A stretch of 64,000 nt of DNA, from contig JABSPK010000004.1 of assembly GCA_013214065.1 (NCBI GenBank), positions 186,001 through 250,000 on the forward strand, read 5' to 3'. Below, piece after piece: positions 42,443-54,177 of the stretch; the first letter of the stretch is position 1; each line of letters starts with the position of its first letter. A model generated the notes under the pieces. That model searched no databases, had not been told where the DNA came from, and saw only the letters and a list, made by a program, of their open reading frames with translations. This DNA comes from Flavobacteriaceae bacterium (lineage in GTDB: Bacteria > Bacteroidota > Bacteroidia > Flavobacteriales > Flavobacteriaceae). Position numbers and translations under genes: made by a program.

Positions 42443-44454
42443 TGCCTATCACCGAAAAAAATATCATGAATAGGCTGTATCTGGTCGCCGCCGGCTTCTT
42501 TATTTTCGCCGTGGCGGTGGTGGTCAAGTTGGTCGATATCCAAATGGTCAAAGGGGAGACCTATAAGGAACTGGCGATGCAGAAGACCGAACGCATGTTC
42601 ACAATTCAGCCTAATCGCGGCAATATCTATGCCGATGATGGAAGTCTACTCGCAGCCTCCGTGGCTAAATATGAGATCCGTTTCGATGCCAACACGGTCA
42701 CCAAAAACGACTGGGATGACCATATTAATGCCTTAAGTGATTCATTAGGCCAACTGTTCGGTAGGCCCTCTTCGCACTACCTCAATCTTTTTCGAAAGGC
42801 CAGGGCCAACAAAAACGGCTACAAATTGATCGCGCGAAACGTTTCGTATTTGGATTATGCTCGAATTCGAAACTTCCCCTTGTTCCGATACGGTCCACAT
42901 CGCGGCGGGTTCATTGAATCACACTGGGTAGTGCGTGAGTATCCGTTGGGAAAAATGGCGGCTCGGAGCATCGGTTATGAAAGGATAGACGGTGAAGGGC
43001 ATTTTACCAGGGTCGGATTGGACGGTGCTTTCGGAAAAACCTATCTCAGGGGTATCGAAGGCAAACGCCTGAAACAAAAAAGTGCGGGCAGTGAGTGGAA
43101 ACCGGTCGGTTTCGATAACATCATCGAACCCCAAGACGGAAGGGATTTGGTCACCACCTTGAATTCGAACATCCAAGACATAGCGCACCATGCGTTACTG
43201 AAGCAACTCGAATACTACAAGGCCGACCATGGCTGTGTGGTCGTCATGGAAACGGAGACCGGAGAGGTCAAGGCCATTTCGAATTTGGGACGTACCGAGG
43301 AAGGAAAATATTACGAACGCCTAAATTATGCCGTGGGTGAATCGCATGAACCGGGATCCACGTTCAAGCTAATGTCCTTGTTGGCGGCCCTTGAAGATAA
43401 TGTAGTCGACACCAGCACGGTGGTCGATACCGAAAAGGGGAGATGGCGGGTCTATGACCGTACCGTTAAGGATTCCAAATGGGGTGGCTACGGTAAAGTG
43501 TCCGTCGCAGAAGCCTTCGCGGTTTCCTCGAACACGGCCTTTGCTAAAATCATCCATGAAAATTATAAAGACCGTCCAGAGCAATTCGTCAACCGATTGA
43601 TGAATATGGATTTGCATAAACCTTTGAGCCTTCCGATCGTAGGTGAAGGTGAACCGGTACTCCGGTATCCTGGAGAGCAAGGATGGTCGGGGGTGTCCTT
43701 GGCGTGGATGTCACATGGCTACGAAGTCTCGATGACCCCTTTGCAAACCTTGGCCTTCTATAACGCCGTGGCCAACGATGGCAAATATGTGCGCCCGAAG
43801 TTCTTGAAAGAGGCCCGTGTCGGTGATCGCGTCTTAGAGCGTTTCGAGACCGAAGTGGTAAATCCATCCATCGCTTCGGCGAACAATATCGGTAAGGTCA
43901 AGCAACTGCTTAAGGATGTGGTTGAAAAGAAGAGCGGTACCGGACATGGCTTGTATTCGCCGGAATTTTCCATGGCCGGTAAAACCGGAACCTGTCAAAA
44001 GAATTACGTTGCCAAAGACCCTGATAAACTAGCGTATATCTCCTCATTCGTGGGGTACTTTCCTGCGGATCGACCCAAATACTCATGTATCGTGGTCATT
44101 CATGAACCCGATAAGAGTGTGGGGTATTACGGAGCCGACGTATCCGGACCTGTTTTTAGGTCGATGGCCCATAAGATCTATGCCAATTCACCCATCATCG
44201 ATGAGGTAGGGGGGCAAACCCCTGAAGATGATGAGTTGGATTCCGATTACAATGCTTTTTATGCCCATGCTGCTGACAACGATCGCACCCAAATGCCCAA
44301 CCTGAAAGGGATGTGCGGTATGGATGCCATAGCCCTACTGGAGAATTTAGGATTGAAGGTCGAGGTGCAGGGCAATGGTAAAGTGCGTTCGCAATCGGTG
44401 GCTCAGGGAACCGAAATCCATAAAATCGATAAAATCATCTTGACCCTTTCATGA
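42442..44454 (+). CDS. ftsI: Septal peptidoglycan transpeptidase (PBP3/FtsI, with PASTA domain)
   Basis: 670 residues. N-terminal transmembrane helix (about 10-32), PBP dimerisation domain, then the transpeptidase with SxxK S306-T-F-K (EPGSTFKLMS), SxN S362-S-N, and KTG K514-T-G (AGKTGTCQ). A C-terminal PASTA domain (about 605-668, PNLKGMCGMDAIALLENLGLKV) is present. It crosslinks septal peptidoglycan. It overlaps murE by 4 bases. Confidence 0.95.
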   Translation: MPITEKNIMNRLYLVAAGFFIFAVAVVVKLVDIQMVKGETYKELAMQKTERMFTIQPNRGNIYADDGSLLAASVAKYEIRFDANTVTKNDWDDHINALSDSLGQLFGRPSSHYLNLFRKARANKNGYKLIARNVSYLDYARIRNFPLFRYGPHRGGFIESHWVVREYPLGKMAARSIGYERIDGEGHFTRVGLDGAFGKTYLRGIEGKRLKQKSAGSEWKPVGFDNIIEPQDGRDLVTTLNSNIQDIAHHALLKQLEYYKADHGCVVVMETETGEVKAISNLGRTEEGKYYERLNYAVGESHEPGSTFKLMSLLAALEDNVVDTSTVVDTEKGRWRVYDRTVKDSKWGGYGKVSVAEAFAVSSNTAFAKIIHENYKDRPEQFVNRLMNMDLHKPLSLPIVGEGEPVLRYPGEQGWSGVSLAWMSHGYEVSMTPLQTLAFYNAVANDGKYVRPKFLKEARVGDRVLERFETEVVNPSIASANNIGKVKQLLKDVVEKKSGTGHGLYSPEFSMAGKTGTCQKNYVAKDPDKLAYISSFVGYFPADRPKYSCIVVIHEPDKSVGYYGADVSGPVFRSMAHKIYANSPIIDEVGGQTPEDDELDSDYNAFYAHAADNDRTQMPNLKGMCGMDAIALLENLGLKVEVQGNGKVRSQSVAQGTEIHKIDKIILTLS

Positions 44455-45914
44455 AGTTATTGAAAGACATATTGTATGGGGTAGGCCTCTCGGCAGTCAG
44501 TGGTGGTACTGACGTTTTGATCAATGCCATTCATTTCGATTCCCGAAAGGTGGCCATGGACGATGTTTTCGTTGCGATCAAAGGGTTGACCGTTGACGGT
44601 CACGATTATATACAAAAGGCCATCGATTCGGGTGTCAAAGCCGTTGTATGCGAACAAATACCGGAACTGACCGTTGGGGGTATTACCTACTTGCAGGTCG
44701 ATGATGCGAATAAGGCCTTGGCGATCATGGCGTCGAACTTTTATGGGATTCCCTCAAAGAACCTAAAATTGGTCGGAGTGACCGGGACCAACGGCAAGAC
44801 CACAGTGACTACTTTATTGTATAACCTATTCAAAAAAGCGGGGTACAAAGTCGGATTGATATCAACCATCAAAGTACTGATAGACGATGCCGAATTTCCC
44901 ACTACCCATACCACACCTGATGCGCTGACCATTAACAAGCACCTACACGAAATGAACGAGGCGGGCGTGGAGTTCTGCTTTATGGAGGTCAGTTCACACG
45001 GCATCCATCAGAAACGGGCAGAAGGCTTGACCTTTGCCGCTGCGATCTTCACCAACCTATCGCATGACCATCTCGATTACCACAAAACCTTTGCGGCCTA
45101 TCGCGATACCAAAAAGGAACTCTTCGATAAATTGCCCAAAACGGCATTTGCCCTGACCAACCTTGATGATAAAAACGGTAGGGTCATGTTGCAGAATACC
45201 AAGGCCAAGACCTATTCCTACGCCTTGAAATCGTATGCCGATTATCGCGGGCAGATCTTAGAGCATCAATTGGATGGACAACTATTAAAAATCGATGACA
45301 ATGAGATTTGGACCAAGCTCATTGGCAATTTCAATGCATACAACCTCCTGGCCATCTATGCCACAGCTGAACTACTCGGGCTTGAACGCCTAGAGATCCT
45401 AAAACTGCTCAGCGAGTTGGAAAATGTCGATGGCAGGTTTCAATATTACGTTTCAAAAGCACGCATAACGGCTATTGTTGATTATGCCCATACGCCGGAC
45501 GCACTAAAAAATGTGTTGGTTACCATCAACGCATTGAGGACTGGAAATGAAAACGTCATCACCGTAGTGGGGTGTGGTGGTGACCGTGATAAGTCTAAGC
45601 GTCCGGTTATGGGTCATATCGCTTCAGAGATGAGCAACCAAGCGATTTTCACTTCCGATAACCCAAGATCCGAGCCTCCGGCGACGATCATTGAGGAAAT
45701 GGAGGCCGGTGTCGAACCCCAAAACCAAAAAAAAGTATTAACGGTCGAGAACCGAAAACAAGCCATTCGAACGGCTTGTAAACTAGCCCATGCCAATGAC
45801 ATCATTTTGGTGGCCGGTAAAGGGCATGAAAATTACCAGGAAACGAACGGCAAACGTGTCGCATTCGATGACTTTAAGGAAGTAAGGAACGCATTGAACG
45901 AATTGGATAAATAA
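44451..45914 (+). CDS. murE: UDP-MurNAc-L-Ala-D-Glu ligase
   Basis: 487 residues. Mur ligase order: [16 protein letters not shown], the ATP loop [15 protein letters not shown] (about 103-117), [35 protein letters not shown], and [15 protein letters not shown]. The DNPR motif in [10 protein letters not shown] marks an enzyme that adds meso-diaminopimelate. It adds the third residue of the peptide stem. It is followed by mraY one base later. Confidence 0.95.
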   Translation: MKLLKDILYGVGLSAVSGGTDVLINAIHFDSRKVAMDDVFVAIKGLTVDGHDYIQKAIDSGVKAVVCEQIPELTVGGITYLQVDDANKALAIMASNFYGIPSKNLKLVGVTGTNGKTTVTTLLYNLFKKAGYKVGLISTIKVLIDDAEFPTTHTTPDALTINKHLHEMNEAGVEFCFMEVSSHGIHQKRAEGLTFAAAIFTNLSHDHLDYHKTFAAYRDTKKELFDKLPKTAFALTNLDDKNGRVMLQNTKAKTYSYALKSYADYRGQILEHQLDGQLLKIDDNEIWTKLIGNFNAYNLLAIYATAELLGLERLEILKLLSELENVDGRFQYYVSKARITAIVDYAHTPDALKNVLVTINALRTGNENVITVVGCGGDRDKSKRPVMGHIASEMSNQAIFTSDNPRSEPPATIIEEMEAGVEPQNQKKVLTVENRKQAIRTACKLAHANDIILVAGKGHENYQETNGKRVAFDDFKEVRNALNELDK

Positions 45915-45915
45915 C

Positions 45916-47136
45916 ATGCTCTATTATCTATTCGAATTTTTAGAACGACAATACCAATTGCCTGGGGCGTCTTTGTTCCAATTTTTGACTTTTCGGGCTG
46001 CCTTTGCCGTCATCCTATCGCTATTGATCGCCATGGTATATGGGAAACGGATCATCCTTTTCCTTAAGGCCAAGCAAATCGGGGAAAGCGTGCGTGACCT
46101 TGGTTTGCAAGGACAGAAACAAAAGGCGGGCACCCCGACCATGGGAGGCGTCATCATCATAATGTCGACCCTGATACCTGTTTTGTTGGTCGCTGACCTG
46201 AAGAACATTTACGTGCTGCTGCTGATTATTACCATGGTCTGGATGGGGGTTATCGGCTTTATCGATGACTATATCAAAATCTTCAAAAAAGACAAAAAGG
46301 GACTTAAAGGCCGGTTCAAGGTGTTGGGTCAGGTCGGACTTGGATTGATCGTTGGTTCGGTCCTGTATTTCCATCCCGGAGTGACCGTGAAGGAGAAGGA
46401 TACCTCTAGGATTACCGAACAGTTTACCGTAGAACAAGTGTACGGCAAAGAGATCAAGTCGGTACGCACCAATGTCCCGTTTTTCAAAAACAACGAATTG
46501 GACTATGCCGATTTTCTTGGTTGGATGGGTGAAGGGGCCAAAGACTATGCTTGGTTGATTTTCATACCGATCGTCATCGTAATCGTGACCGCAGTATCGA
46601 ACGGTGCCAATTTAACCGACGGGATCGACGGTCTGGCCGGGGGTACATCGGCCATCATCGTCTTGACCTTGGGGATTTTCGCTTGGGTTTCGGGTAATAT
46701 CGAATTTTCGGCCTACCTCGATATTTTCTATATCCCAAGGGTGGGTGAATTGGTCGTGTTCATTGCCGCTTTTGTCGGGGGCTTGGTGGGTTTTTTATGG
46801 TACAATGCCTTTCCTGCACAGGTGTTCATGGGCGATACCGGTAGTTTGACCATTGGAGGGGTAATCGCGGTCATCGCCATCATTGTCAGAAAAGAGCTGT
46901 TGATTCCGCTCTTATGTGGGATCTTCTTTGCCGAGACGGTATCGGTGATGCTCCAAGTCAGCTATTTCAAGCGAACCAAGAAAAAATACGGGGAAGGGAA
47001 ACGCCTTTTCCTGATGGCGCCTTTGCACCATCATTATCAGAAAAAACTATACCACGAAAGTAAGATCGTGACGCGATTTTGGATCATCGGGATCCTTTTG
47101 GCCATTTTGAGTATCGTCACTTTGAAAATAAGATGA
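45916..47136 (+). CDS. mraY: Phospho-N-acetylmuramoyl-pentapeptide transferase
   Basis: 406 residues with about ten membrane helices. MraY signatures: [20 protein letters not shown] (catalytic Asp pair), [24 protein letters not shown] and [10 protein letters not shown]. An insertion near residues 150-200 ([11 protein letters not shown]) is longer than in E. coli, as usual in Bacteroidetes. It makes lipid I. Co-transcribed with murD. Confidence 0.96.
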   Translation: MLYYLFEFLERQYQLPGASLFQFLTFRAAFAVILSLLIAMVYGKRIILFLKAKQIGESVRDLGLQGQKQKAGTPTMGGVIIIMSTLIPVLLVADLKNIYVLLLIITMVWMGVIGFIDDYIKIFKKDKKGLKGRFKVLGQVGLGLIVGSVLYFHPGVTVKEKDTSRITEQFTVEQVYGKEIKSVRTNVPFFKNNELDYADFLGWMGEGAKDYAWLIFIPIVIVIVTAVSNGANLTDGIDGLAGGTSAIIVLTLGIFAWVSGNIEFSAYLDIFYIPRVGELVVFIAAFVGGLVGFLWYNAFPAQVFMGDTGSLTIGGVIAVIAIIVRKELLIPLLCGIFFAETVSVMLQVSYFKRTKKKYGEGKRLFLMAPLHHHYQKKLYHESKIVTRFWIIGILLAILSIVTLKIR

Positions 47137-47137
47137 T

Positions 47138-48472
47138 ATGGGCCGTTTGGTGGTGCTGGGTGGCGGCGAAAGTGGTGTAGGAACAGCTCTATTGGGGCAA
47201 CAGCAAGGATTTGAGGTCTTTGTCTCAGACAAGGGTCCGATCCAAGAAAAGTATAAAGACGTTCTTGAAAATTTTGGAATTGAATGGGAGGAGAACCGCC
47301 ATACGGCCGAAAAGATCCTAAATGCCCAACTGGTCATGAAAAGCCCAGGGATACCGGATACGGTGCCCTTAGTGGTCGAGTTGGTGACTCAAGGGATTCC
47401 GGTGATTTCTGAAATCGAATTCGCCAGTCGCTACTCGGATGCGGTGGTCATTGGTATTACGGGAAGCAACGGCAAGACCACAACCACCATGTTGACGCAC
47501 CATTTGCTGAAACAGGCTGGTATGGATGCGGGTATGGCCGGAAATATCGGTGATAGTTATGCCAAAATGGTAGCTGATCATGATTACGCGCATTATGTGC
47601 TCGAGATCAGCAGTTTTCAACTCGATGGTATTGTTGATTTTAAACCGCATATCGCGATCTTGACGAACATCACACCCGATCATTTGGATCGTTATGACAA
47701 TCGCTTTGAAAACTACGTGGCCTCGAAATTTCGAATCACCATGAATCAGGGCCCAGAGGACTACCTGATTTATGATGCCGATGATGCGACGATCACCGAC
47801 TGGTTACGAACCAATCCCATACAATCGAAATTATTGCCTTTTTCCTTGCAACAGCGATTGCAGGAAGGGGCGTATCAAGACGCAGATCGAATAATTATGA
47901 ACGTGGAATCAAAAACCTTTGAAATGAGTACTGACACCTTGGCCTTGGAAGGGCAACACAATGTAAAAAACGCGATGGCCGCCAGTATGGCCTCCCTCTT
48001 GGTAGGTGTGCGAAAAGAAGCCATTAGAAACAGTATTCAAACGTTCCAAGGGGTGCCACACCGTCTTGAAAAGGTCTTGAAGATCAATCATGTCGAATAC
48101 ATCAACGACTCGAAAGCCACCAATGTGAATGCGACCTATTTCGCTTTGGATGGCATCAAGAAACCCATCGTTTGGATCGTTGGTGGCGTTGACAAGGGCA
48201 ATGACTATAGTGAACTCATGCCTTTGGTGCGTGAAAAGGTCAAGGCCATCATCTGTTTGGGTATGGACAATACCAAATTGGTTACGGCTTTCGGAAACGT
48301 CATCGATCTCATGATCGAAACCTATTCTATGGAAGAAGCGGTCAAAGTAGCCTACAAGATAGGTCAACGGGGTGATGCGGTTTTGCTTTCGCCGGCCTGT
48401 GCCAGTTTCGATCTCTTCGAAAATTACGAAGACCGGGGCAACCAGTTCAAAGACGCCATTAAAAAACTATAG
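47138..48472 (+). CDS. murD: UDP-MurNAc-L-Ala D-glutamate ligase
   Basis: 444 residues. An N-terminal Rossmann part (LVVLGGGESGVGTALL), the ATP loop GITGSNGKTTTTML (about 107-120), EISSFQLD, NITPDHLDRY, HNVKNAMAA, NDSKATNVNAT and LLSPACASFDLFENYEDRG are all in place. It adds the second residue of the stem peptide. It starts one base after mraY. Confidence 0.95.
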   Translation: MGRLVVLGGGESGVGTALLGQQQGFEVFVSDKGPIQEKYKDVLENFGIEWEENRHTAEKILNAQLVMKSPGIPDTVPLVVELVTQGIPVISEIEFASRYSDAVVIGITGSNGKTTTTMLTHHLLKQAGMDAGMAGNIGDSYAKMVADHDYAHYVLEISSFQLDGIVDFKPHIAILTNITPDHLDRYDNRFENYVASKFRITMNQGPEDYLIYDADDATITDWLRTNPIQSKLLPFSLQQRLQEGAYQDADRIIMNVESKTFEMSTDTLALEGQHNVKNAMAASMASLLVGVRKEAIRNSIQTFQGVPHRLEKVLKINHVEYINDSKATNVNATYFALDGIKKPIVWIVGGVDKGNDYSELMPLVREKVKAIICLGMDNTKLVTAFGNVIDLMIETYSMEEAVKVAYKIGQRGDAVLLSPACASFDLFENYEDRGNQFKDAIKKL

Positions 48473-48477
48473 GGAAA

Positions 48478-49680
48478 ATGAGGGCGCTGGCAAGAAATAT
48501 TAAGGGGGATAAAGCCATTTGGGGCATCGTTGCGCTATTGGCACTGTTCTCTTTTTTGCCGGTTTACAGCGCCAGCACCAATTTGGTGTACGTCAAGGAT
48601 ACCGGAACGACCATTAGTCACTTGATCAAACATGGGGTCTTGTTGTTCTTGGGTTTTATGATCATCTATGCCGTACATCGCATCCCGACACATTATTTTA
48701 AAGGGCTTTCGTTGATCGCCTTGCCCATCGTTTTGCCTTTATTGGCCTATACCCTTACGGTCGAGACCCAGATCGGTGCGGTCACGGCCAACCGCTGGAT
48801 CCGAATCCCGTTTATCGGGGTGAATTTTCAGACCTCGACTTTGGCGTCGGTGGTGTTGATGATTTGGATCGCCCGATACCTTTCGAAGATCAAGGACAAA
48901 ACGATCAGTTTCAAAGAAAGCATTTTACCGCTTTGGGTTCCGGTAGCACTGGTGGTCTTACTCATCGTGCCCGAGAATTTCTCAACAGCGGCGATCATCA
49001 CGGTCATGGCCTTGATGCTTTGTTTTTTGGGAGGGTATCCGTTAAAGTACCTGCTTTCGATGGTGGGTGTGGGCCTACTCATCGCCACCACTTTTTTGAC
49101 CGTACTCTTCGTAGCACCAGATAAAATACCATCACAACGGGCTTTGACCTGGAAAAACCGTATCGAGACTTTCGTCTATCCGGAAAAAGCCTCGGCCGAT
49201 GCCTCACGACAAGTAGAGTACGCCAAGATGGCCGTCGCCGAAGGGGGTCTGATGGGCAAAGGGGCCGGCAAGAGTGTCATGAAGAACATCCTCTCGCAAA
49301 GTACCTCTGATTTCATTTTTGCGATCATTATAGAAGAATATGGATTGATAGGAGGAATCGGACTTTTGTTTTTCTACCTCTTATTGCTGTTTCGTATCGT
49401 GGTGGTGGCCAATGCCGCCAAATCGATTTTCGCGAAACTGCTGGTCATCGGTGTCGGATTACCCATTGTGTTCCAGGCCTTCATCAATATGGCCGTGGTG
49501 GTCGAACTGTTCCCGACCACAGGGCAACCCTTACCCCTGATCAGTATGGGCGGTACCTCCATTTGGATGACCTGCTTGGCCATAGGGATCGTATTGAGTG
49601 CAAGTGACAAAGAACAGGAAGTCGGTCAGACGACGGTCGACGATAACAACCCTTTAGAAGTGTTGAGTGGGCAATTATAG
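48478..49680 (+). CDS. ftsW: Septal peptidoglycan polymerase FtsW (SEDS)
   Basis: 400 residues with about ten membrane helices. SEDS landmarks: [66 protein letters not shown] and [15 protein letters not shown]. FtsW polymerises glycan strands with the FtsI transpeptidase encoded earlier in the cluster. It overlaps murG by 14 bases. Confidence 0.95.
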   Translation: MRALARNIKGDKAIWGIVALLALFSFLPVYSASTNLVYVKDTGTTISHLIKHGVLLFLGFMIIYAVHRIPTHYFKGLSLIALPIVLPLLAYTLTVETQIGAVTANRWIRIPFIGVNFQTSTLASVVLMIWIARYLSKIKDKTISFKESILPLWVPVALVVLLIVPENFSTAAIITVMALMLCFLGGYPLKYLLSMVGVGLLIATTFLTVLFVAPDKIPSQRALTWKNRIETFVYPEKASADASRQVEYAKMAVAEGGLMGKGAGKSVMKNILSQSTSDFIFAIIIEEYGLIGGIGLLFFYLLLLFRIVVVANAAKSIFAKLLVIGVGLPIVFQAFINMAVVVELFPTTGQPLPLISMGGTSIWMTCLAIGIVLSASDKEQEVGQTTVDDNNPLEVLSGQL

Positions 49681-50755
49681 GTTTATCATTTCCGGAGGGG
49701 GGACGGGAGGACATATTTATCCGGCAATCGCCATTGCCAATGAACTGAAGCGAAGGTTTTCCGATGCGGAGTTCTTGTTCGTTGGGGCGAAGGATAAAAT
49801 GGAGATGGAAAAAGTACCCCAGGCCGGGTATCGGATCAAAGGCCTATGGATTAGTGGATTACAAAGGAATCTGACGGTCAAGAACCTGTTGTTTCCGATT
49901 AAATTGATAAGTAGTTTGTTTCGAGCACATCAAATCGTACGTCAGTTCAAACCCCATGTCGCGGTCGGTACCGGTGGTTTCGCCAGTGGTCCGGTCTTAC
50001 GTATGGCGGCTATGAATGGTATTCCAACGGTTTTGCAGGAACAAAACTCTTTTGCGGGGATCACCAACAAATTATTGGCTTCCAGAGCAGAGAAGATCTG
50101 TGTGGCCTACGATGGTATGGAGCGGTTTTTTCCGGCATCCAAGGTCGTCATGACCGGAAATCCGATCCGCAAGGACCTTATCGATATCAAAGTGCCGCAA
50201 ACCGAAGCCAAAGAGCGGTTCGGGTTTCAAAAGAATGCTACGGTCGTTTTGGTTTTAGGGGGAAGTCTAGGGGCCCGACGTATCAACCAATTGGTCGCTG
50301 ACCACTTGACGCTTTTCGAACGGAAAAAGGTTCAATTGTTATGGCAATGCGGTAAGCTGTATTACAGCCAAAATCAAAACAACCAATCGGAAACGGTCAA
50401 AGTGAAGCCTTTTATCAAGGATATGGACCATGCCTATGCAGCCGCCGATCTGATCATTTCAAGGGCAGGGGCCGGTTCGGTCTCTGAACTCTGTTTGGTA
50501 GGGAAACCGACACTGTTCATTCCGTCCCCTAACGTGGCTGAAGACCATCAAACGAAAAACGCGCTTGCCCTCGTCAACGAAGGGGCGGCGGTAATGGTCG
50601 AAGAAGAGGAAATCGATGAACGGTTCGAAGCGGTTTTCCAATCGCTATTGGAAGATGCCGATTTGCAAAATCGTTTGGCGAAACGCATAAAAAGTTTGGC
50701 GATGCCCCATGCGACGACGGCAATCGTTGATGAAATCGAAAAAGTGCTGGTATGA
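49667..50755 (+). CDS. murG: UDP-GlcNAc:lipid I transferase
   Basis: 362 residues from the GTG at 49667. GT-B fold: the loop [55 protein letters not shown], and [25 protein letters not shown]. It completes lipid II. Coupled to ftsW and to murC by overlaps. Confidence 0.95.
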   Translation: MGNYRFIISGGGTGGHIYPAIAIANELKRRFSDAEFLFVGAKDKMEMEKVPQAGYRIKGLWISGLQRNLTVKNLLFPIKLISSLFRAHQIVRQFKPHVAVGTGGFASGPVLRMAAMNGIPTVLQEQNSFAGITNKLLASRAEKICVAYDGMERFFPASKVVMTGNPIRKDLIDIKVPQTEAKERFGFQKNATVVLVLGGSLGARRINQLVADHLTLFERKKVQLLWQCGKLYYSQNQNNQSETVKVKPFIKDMDHAYAAADLIISRAGAGSVSELCLVGKPTLFIPSPNVAEDHQTKNALALVNEGAAVMVEEEEIDERFEAVFQSLLEDADLQNRLAKRIKSLAMPHATTAIVDEIEKVLV

Positions 50756-52104
50756 CATTGAAAGACATCCATAACGTCTATTTCATCGGTATCGGAGGTA
50801 TCGGTATGTCGGCCTTGGCACGGTATTTCGAGTTCATCGGAAAGCAAGTCGCAGGCTATGATAGGGCGCGCACCCCGCTGATCGAAGAGCTGATGGCTTG
50901 TGGTATCGACGTGCATTTTGAAGACGACCTGAAGGCCATTGCCCCTCAATATTTAGAGCCGGCACATACCTTGGTGGTCTATACCCCAGCCGTCCCCAAA
51001 GCGCATTCCGAATTGGATTATTTCAGCAAGTCCGGGCACAGGGTGATGAAACGCGCCGAAGTTTTGGGGTTGATAACCAAAGACATTTTTTGCCTAGCGG
51101 TCGCAGGAACCCACGGAAAAACAACGACTTCAAGCATTTTGGCCCATTTGCTCTATGAGGCCGGCAACCCCATCATTGCTTTTCTAGGTGGGATTTCGGA
51201 AGACTTCAATAGCAATTTCGTGCTCAACGGCAATGAGTATGCGGTTGTGGAAGCCGATGAGTACGATCGGTCGTTCTTACACCTGCATCCGAACGTTGCC
51301 TGTATCACCTCGATGGATGCCGATCATTTGGATATTTACGGCTCGGGCGAAAAGCTGGAAGAATCCTTTAGGGCCTTTGCATCCCAGATCAAGCCCGGCG
51401 GTACCCTTATTGTTAAGAGCGGACTGCCTATTAACGGTTTGACCTATGGTATCGAAGACGGCTCCGACTATGAAATCAAGAACATCCGAATTGAACAAGG
51501 AACCTACGTATTTGACATCCAAACCCCGAATGAAACGGTTCGAGACATCCGTTTCAATAAGCCGGGCCAACACAATTTGCTCAATGGATTAGCTGCTTTC
51601 GCAATGGCGGTGCAAACGGGCTCACCGACGCACCGCCTAGCTGAAGCGATGGCCTCCTTCAAGGGGGTAGAGCGCAGGTTCTCTTACCGATTGAAAAATG
51701 AGCATATCGTCTTTATCGACGATTATGCCCACCATCCGACTGAAATCGATGCGGTGTACCAGGCAGTGGTCGAAATGCATCCCGATGCGCGGGTTTTGGT
51801 TGTTTTTCAACCTCATTTGTTCTCACGCACCCAAGATTTTGCCGATGCTTTCGCGGCGAGCCTTTCGCGGTTTGATAGCGTGCTATTGCTCGAGATCTAT
51901 CCCGCTAGGGAATTACCGATAGCAGGGGTCGATTCGGCCTGGCTATTGGAAAAAATAAAGAACCCCAACAAAAAACTGATCGAAAAAGAAAATATCCTCC
52001 ATGAAGTCCGATCCCAAAGCCCTGATATACTGATCACCATGGGGGCCGGCGACATCGGACTTGAAGTTGAACGAATAAAATCAGGATTGGCCTATGCGAG
52101 TTAA
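50752..52104 (+). CDS. murC: UDP-MurNAc L-alanine ligase
   Basis: 450 residues. [16 protein letters not shown], the ATP loop [14 protein letters not shown] (about 121-134), [32 protein letters not shown] and [13 protein letters not shown] give a complete MurC. It adds the first residue to UDP-MurNAc. murF and ddl are not in this cluster. The end overlaps ftsQ by 11 bases. Confidence 0.95.
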   Translation: MTLKDIHNVYFIGIGGIGMSALARYFEFIGKQVAGYDRARTPLIEELMACGIDVHFEDDLKAIAPQYLEPAHTLVVYTPAVPKAHSELDYFSKSGHRVMKRAEVLGLITKDIFCLAVAGTHGKTTTSSILAHLLYEAGNPIIAFLGGISEDFNSNFVLNGNEYAVVEADEYDRSFLHLHPNVACITSMDADHLDIYGSGEKLEESFRAFASQIKPGGTLIVKSGLPINGLTYGIEDGSDYEIKNIRIEQGTYVFDIQTPNETVRDIRFNKPGQHNLLNGLAAFAMAVQTGSPTHRLAEAMASFKGVERRFSYRLKNEHIVFIDDYAHHPTEIDAVYQAVVEMHPDARVLVVFQPHLFSRTQDFADAFAASLSRFDSVLLLEIYPARELPIAGVDSAWLLEKIKNPNKKLIEKENILHEVRSQSPDILITMGAGDIGLEVERIKSGLAYAS

Positions 52105-52813
52105 TTGGAACCTTTTGAAAACGTTGACCCTGTTGTTGACAATCATCGTGTTATACGGTTTTGCCGACTATAGGAGCAATGCCAAAACAATCGATGGTCT
52201 GACCATTAAATTCATGGGCGACAACGACTTATATATCAATGAGGATGCAGTTAATAAATTGTTAATACAAAATTACGGTAGCGTAAAAAATAGGGCAAAA
52301 GAACAAGTAGTTTTGAATACCATAGAAACGGTAATCAGTTCCGATCCTATGGTCAAAAATGCCCAAGTCTACCTCACCGTCGAGGGTGAGCTTATTTCAA
52401 AAATTGTTCAGCGAGAACCTATAGGAAGGGTTGAAGGGGCCTCCAAATTTTATTTGGATGACATGGGGAAACGCATGCCTTTATCGAAGTTTCATTCGGC
52501 ACGCGTTCCCATTATCACGGGTAAAATTACGGGGGAGACCCTTGAGGATGCCTATGCCATCCTGACCTATATCAATGAGGACGATTTTTTGAGAAAGAAC
52601 GTAATCGGTATCCATATTGAGGATGTCGACAAGTATCAGTTAAAGCTCAGGGTAGAGAATTTTGTAGTGAATTTGGGTAGTGTGGATAATCTTGATGAAA
52701 AATTTAAAAATTTCATGGCATTCTACGTGAAAGCGGCCAAAGACAATTCTTTGGAAAAATATGCCATGGTCAATCTTGAATTTGATAACCAAGTGGTTTG
52801 CACAAAAATATAA
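52094..52813 (+). CDS. ftsQ: Cell-division protein FtsQ/DivIB
   Basis: 239 residues. One N-terminal transmembrane helix (about 8-24), then a POTRA-like part (about 40-105) and a beta domain (GASKFYLDDMGKRMPL, ARVPIITG). Length and order before ftsA fit FtsQ. It is a bitopic divisome scaffold. Low sequence identity is typical of the family. Confidence 0.88.
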   Translation: MRVNWNLLKTLTLLLTIIVLYGFADYRSNAKTIDGLTIKFMGDNDLYINEDAVNKLLIQNYGSVKNRAKEQVVLNTIETVISSDPMVKNAQVYLTVEGELISKIVQREPIGRVEGASKFYLDDMGKRMPLSKFHSARVPIITGKITGETLEDAYAILTYINEDDFLRKNVIGIHIEDVDKYQLKLRVENFVVNLGSVDNLDEKFKNFMAFYVKAAKDNSLEKYAMVNLEFDNQVVCTKI

Positions 52814-52816
52814 GGT

Positions 52817-54148
52817 ATGGAACAAGGTAATTATTCAGTTGGATTGGATATCGGTACGACCAAGATCGTAGCGATTATCGGACGTGAGAACGAATATGGA
52901 AAAATCGAGGTATTGGGTTGTGGTCGATCCAAGAGCCTTGGGGTCCATAGGGGAGTGGTGAACAATATCACCCAAACGATTTCATCGATACAACAGGCCG
53001 TGGAACAAGCGGAGCTTGATGCAGGCTTGAAGATCGGTTCGGTGGTCGTCGGTATCGCAGGGCAACATATTAGAAGCTTGCAACACAGTGATTACATTAC
53101 CCGGACCAATGCCGAAGAAGTTATCGGTGAAGAAGACCTCGACAAGCTTTGCAACCAGGTTTACAAACTCGTCATGCTGCCCGGTGAAGAGATCATCCAT
53201 GTGCTGCCCCAAGAATACAAAGTGGATGGCCAATCGGAGATCAAACAACCTATCGGTATGTACGGCGGGCGCTTGGAAGCGAACTTCCACGTGGTAGTTG
53301 GGCAGGTCACTTCGATTAAGAATATCGGACGGTGCATCAAAAGTGCCGGTTTGGATTTGGGGAACATCACTTTGGAACCCCTTGCTTCTGCCGACGCGGT
53401 CTTGAGTCAAGAAGAGAAAGAAGCCGGGGTCGCCTTGATCGATATCGGGGGTGGAACCACGGATCTCGCGATTTTCAAAGATGGGATCATCCGCCATACG
53501 GCCGTTATCCCTTTTGGAGGTAATGTCATTACAGAAGACATCAAAGAGGGTTGTTCGATCATCGAAAAGCAAGCCGAATTATTGAAGATGAAATTTGGAT
53601 CCGCATGGCCTGGGGAGAACAAGGACAACGAGATCGTTTCCATACCCGGCCTACGAGGGCGCGAACCCAAAGAGATCACCTTGAAAAACCTTTCGAAGAT
53701 CATCCATGCCCGGGTCGTTGAGATCGTAGAGCAGGTGTACGTCGAAATCAAAAACTACGGCCACGAGGAACAAAAGAAAAAATTGATCGCCGGCATTGTA
53801 TTGACCGGTGGGGGTAGTCAATTGAAACACTTAAAACAACTGGTCGAGTACATCACCGGTATGGACACCCGAATCGGATACCCTAACGAGCATTTGGCGG
53901 GCGATTCCGATGAAGAAATCGCCAGTCCGTTATATGCAACGGCCGTCGGTCTTTTAATGAAGGCCCTAGATGGTAAACCCCGGTACAACCAGGAATCTGA
54001 AGAAGCCGAAATCGGGGTCACCGAAGAGGTCTTGGTCGGTCAAGAGCAGGTCGGCGAACCTGTTGCCCAAGGCACCGCGAAACAACGCAAATCGATCTTC
54101 GATAAATGGTCGGAGAAACTGAAGGATTTTTTGGATAACGCCGAATAA
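52817..54148 (+). CDS. ftsA: Cell-division protein FtsA
   Basis: 443 residues. Actin-like ATPase: SVGLDIGTTKIVAIIG, the 1C region (VGIAGQHIRSLQ), IDIGGGTTDLAIF, VLTGGGSQLKHLKQLVEYI. The C-terminal region ends in an amphipathic basic helix (KWSEKLKDFLDN) that would bind the membrane. It tethers FtsZ to the membrane. Confidence 0.95.
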   Translation: MEQGNYSVGLDIGTTKIVAIIGRENEYGKIEVLGCGRSKSLGVHRGVVNNITQTISSIQQAVEQAELDAGLKIGSVVVGIAGQHIRSLQHSDYITRTNAEEVIGEEDLDKLCNQVYKLVMLPGEEIIHVLPQEYKVDGQSEIKQPIGMYGGRLEANFHVVVGQVTSIKNIGRCIKSAGLDLGNITLEPLASADAVLSQEEKEAGVALIDIGGGTTDLAIFKDGIIRHTAVIPFGGNVITEDIKEGCSIIEKQAELLKMKFGSAWPGENKDNEIVSIPGLRGREPKEITLKNLSKIIHARVVEIVEQVYVEIKNYGHEEQKKKLIAGIVLTGGGSQLKHLKQLVEYITGMDTRIGYPNEHLAGDSDEEIASPLYATAVGLLMKALDGKPRYNQESEEAEIGVTEEVLVGQEQVGEPVAQGTAKQRKSIFDKWSEKLKDFLDNAE

Positions 54149-54177
54149 GAAACTAAGCCCACTATAAATAAGACAAC